A stretch of 26,503 nt of DNA from Flavobacteriaceae bacterium UBA5544 (lineage in GTDB: Bacteria > Bacteroidota > Bacteroidia > Flavobacteriales > Flavobacteriaceae): contig DINI01000029.1 of NCBI GenBank assembly GCA_002426755.1, positions 41,239-67,741 of the forward strand. Direction: 5' to 3'. Below the pieces are notes generated by a model, which was given only the letters and a program-made list of their open reading frames with translations, was not told the DNA's origin and searched no databases. Each line of letters starts with the position of its first letter. Within the stretch, counting starts at the first letter, position 1. Positions 1 to 7,618 of the stretch are shown piece after piece. The position numbers and the translations under genes are program-made.

Positions 1-1013
1 TTGGTGTCTTCAGAATCAATTTCAACCAATAGCAATAATTGTGATTGTTTCTGTTGCATGACAGCTTCATCATGACTGATATAACCAACCACATTGACAT
101 GATTTTTCAAACCATGAGAATGAATACTTTTTAAAACATCATCACTAACAATACCTATCAATTTGAGTTGAAAATGGGATTTGAAGTCTTTATTTTCTTT
201 AATTAATTCCTCCAAAACTCTCCAAAGGTTATTGGGATTCCGTGCTGACAATAAGGAACCAATATGTGATAAGGTGAATTTGTCATCCTTTTTTGTTTTC
301 GGCAAATGCTGCACGTCATAACCATTGGTTATCACTCTTATGGATTGATTGGTCTTGATTTCAAATTCTTTTTTGGTATTTTCACTTGTTACAATAATAC
401 AATCCGCCGTTTCTAAAACTTTTTTTTCTAATTGTTGATGCTTTAAAGCGGAAGATTTAGTAAGTTTTAATTGTTTATGATAACCAATTGTTGTCCAAGG
501 GTCACGAAAATCAGCTACCCACTTCACTCCCATTTTTTCTTTTAATTGCATTCCAATTAAATGCAAACTATGTGGAGGACCAGTGGTAATAATAGTTTTA
601 ATGTTTTCTTTTGTGATATAGTCAGACAGGTATACCACCGATGGATTCACCCATGCCTTGCGAGCATCAGGAATAAAATAATTACCTCTAACATAGAGCA
701 TCAACTTTTGAACGAGTGATTGTTTCTTGTCCTTCGGAATAACTCCAGAACTAATAGATTTAGAATGTTTTTTAGATAAGAAACTAGCCAATTTATACGG
801 TTCCTTAATGGGTTGGCTGATAATAGTGGCCTCTTTTGGGATTTCAGATACCAAACTCAAATCCACAAGAGGATAACTCGGATTTTGAGGAATATACACG
901 ACTGGATGTATATCAAAATCGGGTAAGTATTTCACAAATTTTAACCAACGTTGCACACCTGGACCTCCAGCTGGTGGCCAATAATAAGTTACGATGAGTG
1001 CTTTTTTTGGCAT
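1..1013 (-). CDS. Glycosyltransferase, GT4-like (3' end beyond window)
   Basis: The minus-strand frame is open from an ATG at 1011-1013 to the left edge, about 337 codons, with no stop reached, so the C-terminus lies outside the window. The N-terminus (ALIVTYYWPPAGGPGVQRW) has the glycine-rich loop after the first beta strand typical of GT-B glycosyltransferases that use nucleotide sugars. Further in are TTGPPHS and VADFRDPW, common in flavobacterial family-4-like glycosyltransferases, and a later Rossmann half (TLSHIGSLLSARNP) that fits the donor-binding domain. No signal peptide or membrane segment was seen, so it is probably a cytoplasmic enzyme acting at the inner membrane face. It lies 61 bp downstream of the YfhO gene on the same strand with no clear promoter between, suggesting one envelope-polysaccharide transcript. 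The sugar and acceptor cannot be told. Confidence 0.85.
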   Translation of the reverse strand, partial: MPKKALIVTYYWPPAGGPGVQRWLKFVKYLPDFDIHPVVYIPQNPSYPLVDLSLVSEIPKEATIISQPIKEPYKLASFLSKKHSKSISSGVIPKDKKQSLVQKLMLYVRGNYFIPDARKAWVNPSVVYLSDYITKENIKTIITTGPPHSLHLIGMQLKEKMGVKWVADFRDPWTTIGYHKQLKLTKSSALKHQQLEKKVLETADCIIVTSENTKKEFEIKTNQSIRVITNGYDVQHLPKTKKDDKFTLSHIGSLLSARNPNNLWRVLEELIKENKDFKSHFQLKLIGIVSDDVLKSIHSHGLKNHVNVVGYISHDEAVMQQKQSQLLLLVEIDSEDT

Positions 1014-1074
1014 AATAAGGTGCTAAAAAGGAAATCCAGAAGTTTCTGTACGTTGGATTTATAGTTAAATATAA

Positions 1075-3498
1075 CTACTCTTTTGGAGAATTTCGATTTT
1101 TTCTAAATTCATAATACAAACCTCCAAGTACCAATAGCCCAACTAAAACCGAACTCGCCAAAGCGATGGAGCTTCCTGTTTTTATCACTTCCGGTTCAAA
1201 TTTGAATTCTATTGTATGGGTTCCTTTTGGAATCTCCATTCCTCTCAACACATAATCAACTCTATAATGTGGCACTTCCTTTCCATCAATAAAAGATTTC
1301 CATCCATGACCATAATATACTTCCGACAAAACCACAAAACCATCGTTTTTATTGTTAGATTGATACTTTAAGTAATTTGGTTTATATATTGAAATATTGA
1401 TAGTTGCAGTCGAATCTACTGAATAATTTTTTACTGAAAATTCTTGTGTGGTTACAGCTTTAGTTTTTGTGTCCAAACTATCTAATGCCTTGATTTCATC
1501 ATTTGCAGAATTCAATTTTTCGATTTCATCTACAAACCAAGCATTGCCGTTGGCATCAGTATTTTCATATGGGAAAATGTTGCCTTTATCATCATCAGCT
1601 ATGATATATTTCGTGTTCAACATGTTGAGAACGTTGATATTGTTTTTAGCGATATGAAAATCGAATAATTCATCATAGCGCTCCAATTTTGCTGCGCTAT
1701 AACCAGAAAGCGAGTTATGATAATAAGCTGCTTTTCCCGGTTCTCTTGACACAACATCAAAAACTCTAAAATGACTTTTATCTTTCATAATTTCCAAATC
1801 GGCTTCATTAGGCTGATATGGTTTGTTTACCTGAATGGAAGGGACAAAGTTGTCATTGTTCACATAGCGCCTATCCACGCCTATCAAATCAAATAAAATC
1901 AATACCACAAATACAACTACCGCAAGTTTTTCTGAAAGTTTTTTCTTCAGAAACATATAAACTGTCCCAGCTGCAAGCAGGACTAATATTAAGGTTCGCA
2001 ACGTATCTTGAGTGAAAAAGGATTTTCTATCCTCCTTTACTGCATCAATGAATGTCTGTCCGTAATTCTGACGATAAAAGCCATCATTCACACCAACAAA
2101 GTCAAACAACGAGGATTTAAATAATAGGAAAACCAAGGCCAATCCTCCAGCAATCACTGTCGAATATTTAAGTGCTTTTAGCTTTTTGTCGTCCGATTCA
2201 AAATCATTGAACAAACGCACCAATCCAAAAATAGCCAAAACAGGAATACACAATTCCAAAATAACTTGAATAGAACTAACGGCTCTAAACTTGTTATACA
2301 ACGGCACATAATCAATGAAAAAATCGGTTAAAAAACCCAAATTTTTTCCATAGGACAATAGCAATGATAAAATTGAGCCTCCAACCAGCCACCATTTCAA
2401 TCTGCCTTTCACCAGAAACAAGGCCAATACGAACAGGAAGAGAACCACTGCTCCTATATAGGCCGGTGCTTCTACAATTGTTTGGTCGCCCCAATATGTT
2501 GGGGTCTGTTTAGCTTCCTGAAGTGCCTGCACAGGCGTTGCTCCCATTGCAATATATGCTTTATAGGTTGCAGAATCCTTACCTACATCCTCATAACTTC
2601 CACCTCCTAAAAATCTAGGTATAAATAGGTTAAAGGTTTCCAGAATTCCATAGCTGTATTCTGTGATGTATTCTTTGCTCAAACCAGAGGTCACTTCTTT
2701 TGGTGTCCCATCAGCATTGATTGTCAATTCACTTTTACCACGCGTACTTTCTTTTACATATTCTTGAGTTGCCATAATATTTGTGGCATTTAATCCAACC
2801 GAAAGTATTACGGCAATAACCATCAAACCAACTGATTTGAAATAATGAGGCAATTCTTTCTTTTTATAAGCGTCAACCAAATATGCGATACCCAAAACAA
2901 TGACCAACAACATCAAATAATAAGTCATTTGGAAGTGATTAGTGCTTATTTCCAAAGCCATTGCAATTGCTGTTAATAAAAACCCAGCAATATATTTTTG
3001 CCTGAATGTAACCACGATACCACTTAATACCAATGGCATATAGGCAATGGCGTGCGCCTTACTATTGTGCCCCACACCAAGAATAATGATGAGATACGTT
3101 GAGAAACCAAATGCCAATGCTCCCAACGCCGCCAATTTGTAATCAACTTTTAATGAAAGTAATAATATGTAAAACCCTATGAAATAAAGAAATAGATAAT
3201 CTGCTGGTCGCGGTAAGAATCGTAAAACAGAATCCAATTTTTTAATATAATTATGCGGATAATGTGCTCCCAATTGATAGGTCGGCATACCTCCAAATGC
3301 ACTGTTTGTCCAATAGGTTTCTTCGCCAGTTGATTCCCTAAAGTCATTCTGTTGTTTGGCCATACCAATGTAGTGCTTGATATCGCTTTGGAATATCTGT
3401 TTTCCACTCAAAACAGGACTGAAATACAACAGAGATACCACCACAAAACCAATAATTATCAGTATGTGAGGAAGGAACTTTTTAAAAGATAACTGCAT
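1075..3498 (-). CDS. YfhO family polytopic membrane protein
   Basis: This 807-residue protein has a dozen or more hydrophobic segments through its first ~530 residues, then a soluble extracytoplasmic region (about 540-775) and a last membrane segment near residue 780. The first loop after helix 1 carries an acidic residue (FQSDIKHY, Asp39), which resembles the catalytic loop of GT-C glycosyltransferases. The WTNSAFGGMPTYQ stretch (about 63-75) and C-terminal YYGHGWKSFIDGKEV are familiar from YfhO-type proteins. In Gram-positive bacteria YfhO proteins add sugars to cell-wall polymers from lipid-linked donors; the Bacteroidota members are not well characterised, so a sugar-transfer role is inference. 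It follows the DUF4834 gene by 30 bp and precedes a glycosyltransferase, consistent with an envelope role. Confidence 0.85.
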   Translation of the reverse strand: MQLSFKKFLPHILIIIGFVVVSLLYFSPVLSGKQIFQSDIKHYIGMAKQQNDFRESTGEETYWTNSAFGGMPTYQLGAHYPHNYIKKLDSVLRFLPRPADYLFLYFIGFYILLLSLKVDYKLAALGALAFGFSTYLIIILGVGHNSKAHAIAYMPLVLSGIVVTFRQKYIAGFLLTAIAMALEISTNHFQMTYYLMLLVIVLGIAYLVDAYKKKELPHYFKSVGLMVIAVILSVGLNATNIMATQEYVKESTRGKSELTINADGTPKEVTSGLSKEYITEYSYGILETFNLFIPRFLGGGSYEDVGKDSATYKAYIAMGATPVQALQEAKQTPTYWGDQTIVEAPAYIGAVVLFLFVLALFLVKGRLKWWLVGGSILSLLLSYGKNLGFLTDFFIDYVPLYNKFRAVSSIQVILELCIPVLAIFGLVRLFNDFESDDKKLKALKYSTVIAGGLALVFLLFKSSLFDFVGVNDGFYRQNYGQTFIDAVKEDRKSFFTQDTLRTLILVLLAAGTVYMFLKKKLSEKLAVVVFVVLILFDLIGVDRRYVNNDNFVPSIQVNKPYQPNEADLEIMKDKSHFRVFDVVSREPGKAAYYHNSLSGYSAAKLERYDELFDFHIAKNNINVLNMLNTKYIIADDDKGNIFPYENTDANGNAWFVDEIEKLNSANDEIKALDSLDTKTKAVTTQEFSVKNYSVDSTATINISIYKPNYLKYQSNNKNDGFVVLSEVYYGHGWKSFIDGKEVPHYRVDYVLRGMEIPKGTHTIEFKFEPEVIKTGSSIALASSVLVGLLVLGGLYYEFRKNRNSPKE

Positions 3499-3528
3499 GA
3501 AGTTGGGTTCTAAAATTGATGTGGAAAA

Positions 3529-3810
3529 TTAATCAATTTCTTCGTAATCGATGTACTCACCAACTTTTTTATCGGAAGTTTTTTGTTGATATGGCATTTT
3601 ATCAATCACTGTTTCACCTTCTCGCGGACGATTTCTATCCGTGTTTTGTTGTTGCTGAAACTGTTGTCCAAATCGATCTTGCATTTTTTTGGACATATAT
3701 TGCACAAGATAAGGTGCAAATATGCGCGCTAGTATTTTAACGCCATAATACACCAGTAAAATGATTAAAATGGTTCTTAAAAAACCCGTGAAGGATGCCA
3801 TTTGTAACAT
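3529..3810 (-). CDS. DUF4834 family small membrane protein
   Basis: This 93-residue protein has one hydrophobic segment near the N-terminus (about residues 10-35, FLRTILIILLVYYGVKILAR) followed by a charged, Gln-rich cytoplasmic-type tail and an acidic C-terminus. The layout and the FxGFLRT-to-RIFAP stretch match what I recall of DUF4834, a family found in Flavobacteriia with unknown function. I kept the ATG at 3808-3810; a second ATG three codons later (MASFTGF) is an alternative. A -7 promoter element lies about 17 bp upstream, so this is probably the first gene of the transcript with YfhO and the glycosyltransferase. Confidence 0.8.
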   Translation of the reverse strand: MLQMASFTGFLRTILIILLVYYGVKILARIFAPYLVQYMSKKMQDRFGQQFQQQQNTDRNRPREGETVIDKMPYQQKTSDKKVGEYIDYEEID

Positions 3811-3826
3811 GTAAAAAATATTTTTT

Positions 3827-3834
3827 CAAAAATA
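3827..3834 (-). promoter_or_regulatory. Predicted -7 promoter element for the DUF4834-YfhO transcript
   Basis: Read on the minus strand it is TATTTTTG, an exact match to the Bacteroidota sigma-A -7 consensus TAnnTTTG. It lies 17 bp before the DUF4834 ATG, giving a short predicted leader. No convincing -33 TTG was found at the usual spacing. Confidence 0.5.
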
Positions 3835-3888
3835 CAATTCTCAACGCTTAAATTCAGTTATAAATACTTAAAAAAAATATAAAATCTC

Positions 3889-3896
3889 TATATTTG
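3889..3896 (+). promoter_or_regulatory. Predicted -7 promoter element for the outer-membrane protein gene
   Basis: TATATTTG matches TAnnTTTG exactly and lies 18 bp before the ATG at 3915. It decides the start of the next gene: an in-frame TTG at 3894 lies inside this element and would not be on the transcript. The -33 region is not clear. Confidence 0.55.
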
Positions 3897-3914
3897 ATAC
3901 TTAATTCGCCACTT

Positions 3915-4901
3915 ATGAATATCATAAAAACCTATTTGCGCTTTCTGTTTTTAGTAATTTCCGTTTCAGCTTACAGTCAATATACCGATGTCATCAACTC
4001 CAATCGTCCGGGAGCTTCCCAAAGTGCTTTTGCCGTAGGTCCAAATGTAATTCAATTGGAAGTCGGTCCGAACTACATCAAACAAGAGCATACACCGTTG
4101 AAATATGAAGTTAACGGATTTGGTGTTGATTTTGCAGCCAGATATGGCTTGTTATTTGAACCACTTGAAATCAGCGTCATTGGCTCCTATCAAAATGATA
4201 AATTTACAGATAACCGTTCTGCAATTCCTATTGAGAACAAACGCTCTAATTTTAGAAATCTTACCATTGGCGCCAAATATTTAGTGTACGACCCTTATAA
4301 AAATGCCGAAGAAGATAAACCAAATCTTTTAAGTTGGAAAGCAAATCACTCGTTCAAATGGAAATACTTGATCCCCGCAGTGGCTGTATATGCCGGAGCT
4401 AATTTTGATACAAAAAACAACCCTTATACAGGTGCAGGCATTGAGGGTTTTAGCCCTAAAATAGCAGTCATCTCCCAAAACAATTTTTCAGGTGGTTGGG
4501 TTTTCGTCGTAAATTTGATTAAGGATAGAATTGGCACCGATTACTCTGATTTCCAATATATTTTGACTCTAACACATTCATTCGATCCCAAATGGTCTCT
4601 ATTTGCTGAAACACAAGGTATTCAAAGCGATTTTTATGCAGATAATTTAATTCGTTTTGGTGGTGCTTATTTATTTGGTGATGATTTTCAATTGGATGCG
4701 GCAGTAACTTTTAATACCAAAGACACACCTTCTGTTCTTAATATTGGCATTGGTGCGTCTTATCGTTTTGATTTTCATGAAGACACAATTATTGAAGATG
4801 ATGGTACTTCTGCCAAAGACGAAGGAAAACGTAAAGAACGAGCTAAGAAGAGCAAAAAAGACGTTAAGTTTGACGACGACAGCGGTGATGGGAGTTTATA
4901 A
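3915..4901 (+). CDS. Secreted outer-membrane beta-barrel-like protein (phenol-degradation MetA-like transporter family)
   Basis: With the ATG at 3915 the protein is 328 residues and begins with a signal peptide (MNIIKTYLRFLFLVISVSAYSQ, positive then hydrophobic, cleaved near Ser-Gln). The in-frame TTG at 3894 is rejected because it falls in the promoter and would put seven residues in front of the signal peptide. The mature start INSNRPGASQSAFAVGPNVI, followed by alternating amphipathic strands (IQLEVGPNYI, VDFAARYGLL, ISVIGSYQN, LTLTHSF, LFAETQG, LDAAVTFN, IGIGASYRF), fits an outer-membrane barrel of the type annotated as MetA-pathway phenol-degradation transporter. That name is a family label, not evidence for phenol use. 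The last ~40 residues are a charged Lys/Asp-rich tail beyond the barrel. The next gene follows after 9 bp, so they are likely cotranscribed. Confidence 0.8.
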   Translation: MNIIKTYLRFLFLVISVSAYSQYTDVINSNRPGASQSAFAVGPNVIQLEVGPNYIKQEHTPLKYEVNGFGVDFAARYGLLFEPLEISVIGSYQNDKFTDNRSAIPIENKRSNFRNLTIGAKYLVYDPYKNAEEDKPNLLSWKANHSFKWKYLIPAVAVYAGANFDTKNNPYTGAGIEGFSPKIAVISQNNFSGGWVFVVNLIKDRIGTDYSDFQYILTLTHSFDPKWSLFAETQGIQSDFYADNLIRFGGAYLFGDDFQLDAAVTFNTKDTPSVLNIGIGASYRFDFHEDTIIEDDGTSAKDEGKRKERAKKSKKDVKFDDDSGDGSL

Positions 4902-4910
4902 ACTATTTTT

Positions 4911-6032
4911 ATGATTAAAATTAAAGAAGTTCATTCCAAAAAGGATATCAAGACTTTTGTAAAATTTCCTTTTCAACTTTATAAAGATTCCAATTATTGG
5001 GTACCCCCGATTATTTCCCAGGAAATGGAAACCTTCGACAAAAAGAAGAATCCAATTTTTAATGATGCAGAAGCACGCTTCTTTTTAGCTTACAAAAACA
5101 ATGAAGTTGTCGGGCGTGTTGCCGCGATTATTAATTGGCTAGAAGTTAACAACCAAAAGCAAAAAAAGATGCGTTTTGGTTGGTTTGATGCCATCGATGA
5201 TATAGAAGTTACGAAGGCGTTGTTGGAAAGAGTGAATGAAATAGGAAAAGCCAACCATCTCCATTTTATGGAAGGCCCCGTGGGATTTTCAAATTTAGAT
5301 AAAGTTGGCGTGATGACTGAAGGATTTGAGCATCTTGGCAATATGATTACTTGGTATAATTATCCATATTATGCAGAACATTTCGAGGAATTAGGCTTTA
5401 AAGACGAAAAATTATATTCCGAAAGTCGTTTTCCTTTTTCTAATGTGAAGCCAGAATTTTTTGAAAAGGCCCAAGAGCTGATCAAAAAACGTTACGAGCT
5501 AAAAACCTTAACTTTCAAAAAAGCAAAAGACGTGATGCCTTATGCTGATAAAATGTTCGATTTGTTTAACGAATCTTATGCATCACTCTCCTCTTTTGTG
5601 GCAATTACTGATATTCAGAAAGAATATTTCAAGAAAAAATTCATCAGTTTTATCAATCCTGAATATATAAATTTTGTGCTCGATAAAGATGACCGATTGA
5701 TTGCTTTTGCCATTGTGATGCCTTCATTTTCCAAAGCTTTACAAAAAACAAATGGCACCCTGTTCCCTTTTGGATTTAGGCATATCCTTCATGCTAAAAA
5801 GCACAGTAAAGACGTGGTGTTTTATCTTATCGGAATTCATCCTGAATATCAGAATAAAGGTGTTACGGCATTGATTTTTAAAGAATATTATGCCACATTC
5901 AAAAAGAAAGGCATTATAAATTGTATCAGAACTCCAGAATTAGAGGATAACATTGCCATTCACCAAATTTGGAAGCATTTTCAACCGGAAGTTTTTAAAA
6001 GACGAAAAACAGTTAGGAAAGAAATTTCTTGA
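4911..6032 (+). CDS. GNAT-type N-acyltransferase family protein
   Basis: This 373-residue protein has no signal peptide. The N-terminal half (KIKEVHSKKDIKTFVKFPFQLYKDSNYWVPP, then EARFFLAYKNNEVVGRVAAI) shows the beta strands that open an acetyltransferase fold. The C-terminal part carries a motif-A-like acyl-CoA loop, GIHPEYQNKGVTALIFKEYY, at about residues 304-323. I recall homologues of this size in Bacteroidota, sometimes mislabelled GTP cyclohydrolase; nothing here supports that name. Substrate unknown. It lies 9 bp after the outer-membrane protein gene. Its 3' end converges with capB, with a shared hairpin region between them. Confidence 0.75.
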   Translation: MIKIKEVHSKKDIKTFVKFPFQLYKDSNYWVPPIISQEMETFDKKKNPIFNDAEARFFLAYKNNEVVGRVAAIINWLEVNNQKQKKMRFGWFDAIDDIEVTKALLERVNEIGKANHLHFMEGPVGFSNLDKVGVMTEGFEHLGNMITWYNYPYYAEHFEELGFKDEKLYSESRFPFSNVKPEFFEKAQELIKKRYELKTLTFKKAKDVMPYADKMFDLFNESYASLSSFVAITDIQKEYFKKKFISFINPEYINFVLDKDDRLIAFAIVMPSFSKALQKTNGTLFPFGFRHILHAKKHSKDVVFYLIGIHPEYQNKGVTALIFKEYYATFKKKGIINCIRTPELEDNIAIHQIWKHFQPEVFKRRKTVRKEIS

Positions 6033-6057
6033 TTTAAGACTTTTCTTAAATCACAGT

Positions 6058-6118
6058 AAAAAAAAATCCAAACTCCAATTGTATGTTTGGAATTTGGAAT
6101 TTTATGGTTTGGAGTTTA
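6058..6118. terminator. Probable bidirectional terminator between convergent genes
   Basis: AAACTCCAA near 6069-6077 can pair with TTGGAGTTT near 6109-6117, and an alternative smaller stem uses TTTGGAATTTGG near 6086-6097. An A-run at about 6058-6066 would give a U-run for minus-strand transcription. Just upstream, GATTTAAG (6031-6038) pairs with CTTAAATC (6045-6052), overlapping the GNAT stop codon. The position between convergent genes fits termination from both sides. Confidence 0.5.
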
Positions 6119-6122
6119 ATTA

Positions 6123-7382
6123 TTATTCTCCCATTGCAGACATCAATGCGGCTGAAAGACGTTTATAAGTTCCGTTTTCTAAACGTGCCCTAATAGCGTC
6201 AAAGGCATCCAATGTCTCATTTACATCATCCAATGTGTGAGTTGCTGTTGGTATCAATCTTAAGAGAATCAACCCCTTTGGAATCACAGGATACACAACG
6301 ATGGAACAGAAAATTCCATAATTCTCACGTAAATCCTTCACCAAAGCCATCGCTTCAGGGATACTTCCTTTCAAATAAACAGGAGTTACGCAACTTTGCG
6401 TTGTGCCGATATCAAATCCACGTTTCTTTAATCCAGACTGTAAAGCATTTGTGTTTTCCCAAAGTTTTTCTTTCAGCTCTGGCATGGTTTTAAGCATTTC
6501 CAGTCGTTTACGAGCACCAACAACCAACTGCATTTGCAAAGATTTTGCGAACATTTGAGAACGCAAATTATATTTTAGGTAATCGATAATTTCTTGGTCA
6601 GCGGCGATAAATGCTCCCGTACTGGCCAAAGATTTTGCAAACGTTGCAAAATAGACGTCAATGCCGTCTTGCACTCCTTGCTCCTCACCTGCTCCAGCAC
6701 CTGTTTTACCAAGAGTCCCAAAACCATGTGCATCGTCAACTAAAAAACGGAAGTTATATTTTTTCTTTAGTTCAACAATTTCTTTAAGTTTTCCTTGTTC
6801 GCCACGCATTCCAAACACGCCTTCAGAAATCACGAGAATTCCACCGCCGGTTTGTTCAGCCATTTTTGTTGCTCGATCCAAATTCTTTTCAAGACTTTCG
6901 ATGTCATTATGTTTGTACGTAAAACGTTTCCCCATATGTAGACGGACACCATCGATGATACAGGCATGCGCATCGACGTCATACACGATGATATCATCTT
7001 TTGCTACCAGAGCATCAATGGTAGAAACCATTCCTTGATAACCAAAATTCAATAAATAGGCAGCTTCTTTTTTCACAAATTCAGCCAATTCATTCTGAAG
7101 CGTTTCGTGTAAGTCTGTATGCCCAGACATCATTCGAGCACCCATAGGATAAGCAGAACCATAATCGATACCGGCTTGAGCATCTGTTTTACGAACTTCA
7201 GGGTGATTCGCCAAGCCCAAATAATCATTAATACTCCATGTTACAACATCTTTTCCCTGGAATTTCATTCGGTTTGAAATTTGTCCTTCCAATTTTGGAA
7301 ACACAAAATAACCTTCAGCTTGAGCAGCCCATTTGCCTAGAGGCCCTTTGTCTCTGTAAATTTTATCGAATAAATCTTTCAT
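6123..7382 (-). CDS. capB: Alpha-oxoamine synthase, likely cysteate-C-fatty-acyltransferase (CapB)
   Basis: This 419-residue PLP enzyme has all the marks of the alpha-oxoamine synthase family (BioF, Kbl, serine palmitoyltransferase): SINDYLGLANHP near 50-61, PMGARMMSGHTDLHETLQ near 79-96, the PLP-stacking His139 in DVDAHA, the pyridine-binding Asp in LVDDAHGFGTLG (about 215-225), and Lys250 in TFAKSLAS forming the Schiff base. Such enzymes condense an amino acid with an acyl-CoA and release CO2. In gliding Bacteroidota the cysteate-specific member makes 3-ketocapnine, the first committed step to sulfonolipids. I choose that activity because a cystathionine-synthase-like gene matching the published cysteate synthase CapA lies next upstream. 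Serine palmitoyltransferase remains the main alternative; BioF and Kbl are less likely because no biotin or threonine genes are nearby. No membrane segment seen. Confidence 0.7.
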   Translation of the reverse strand: MKDLFDKIYRDKGPLGKWAAQAEGYFVFPKLEGQISNRMKFQGKDVVTWSINDYLGLANHPEVRKTDAQAGIDYGSAYPMGARMMSGHTDLHETLQNELAEFVKKEAAYLLNFGYQGMVSTIDALVAKDDIIVYDVDAHACIIDGVRLHMGKRFTYKHNDIESLEKNLDRATKMAEQTGGGILVISEGVFGMRGEQGKLKEIVELKKKYNFRFLVDDAHGFGTLGKTGAGAGEEQGVQDGIDVYFATFAKSLASTGAFIAADQEIIDYLKYNLRSQMFAKSLQMQLVVGARKRLEMLKTMPELKEKLWENTNALQSGLKKRGFDIGTTQSCVTPVYLKGSIPEAMALVKDLRENYGIFCSIVVYPVIPKGLILLRLIPTATHTLDDVNETLDAFDAIRARLENGTYKRLSAALMSAMGE

Positions 7383-7493
7383 CTGTTAATCTTAAAGTTT
7401 TAAGCGGTCTCGCGTCACTTTTGCAGCCTCATCATCTTTCAGACAGTCCTTGCTACAGTAACATTTAACTTAAATTAGTCTTATTAGTTTGGG

Positions 7494-7501
7494 CAAAATT
7501 A
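7494..7501 (-). promoter_or_regulatory. Predicted -7 promoter element for capB
   Basis: On the minus strand it reads TAATTTTG, matching TAnnTTTG. It would give a leader of roughly 105 nt before the capB ATG, long for this window. The capA terminator lies upstream, so capB needs its own promoter. Confidence 0.45.
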
Positions 7502-7560
7502 ATTAATTATCTGTTGATAGCATAATTTAATTATAAACATGAGTTTATAAAATTTTAGCT

Positions 7561-7600
7561 AAAAAAAATCCTATTGTGTCAATTAGCACAATAGGATTTT
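7561..7600 (-). terminator. Strong intrinsic terminator downstream of capA
   Basis: A perfect 13-bp stem, AAATCCTATTGTG (7566-7578) with CACAATAGGATTT (7587-7599), has an 8-nt loop. On the minus strand it is followed by a run of U encoded by the A-tract at 7561-7568, and it begins about 20 bp after the capA stop. It is the clearest intrinsic terminator in the window. Confidence 0.8.
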
Positions 7601-7618
7601 ATATTTTTAAATTAAAAT

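Noticed and set aside
1047..1080. Small palindrome TAGTTA/TAACTA after YfhO as a terminator
   Set aside because: Short AU-only stem without a T-run on the minus strand; the glycosyltransferase gene follows closely with no promoter, so read-through is more likely.
4911..6032. GTP cyclohydrolase label used for similar proteins
   Set aside because: No zinc or GTP-binding motif is seen; the C-terminal acyl-CoA loop fits a GNAT fold.
6123..7382. Naming this gene bioF or kbl
   Set aside because: All catalytic family residues are shared among these enzymes, there are no biotin or threonine genes nearby, and the neighbour points to cysteate as the amino acid.
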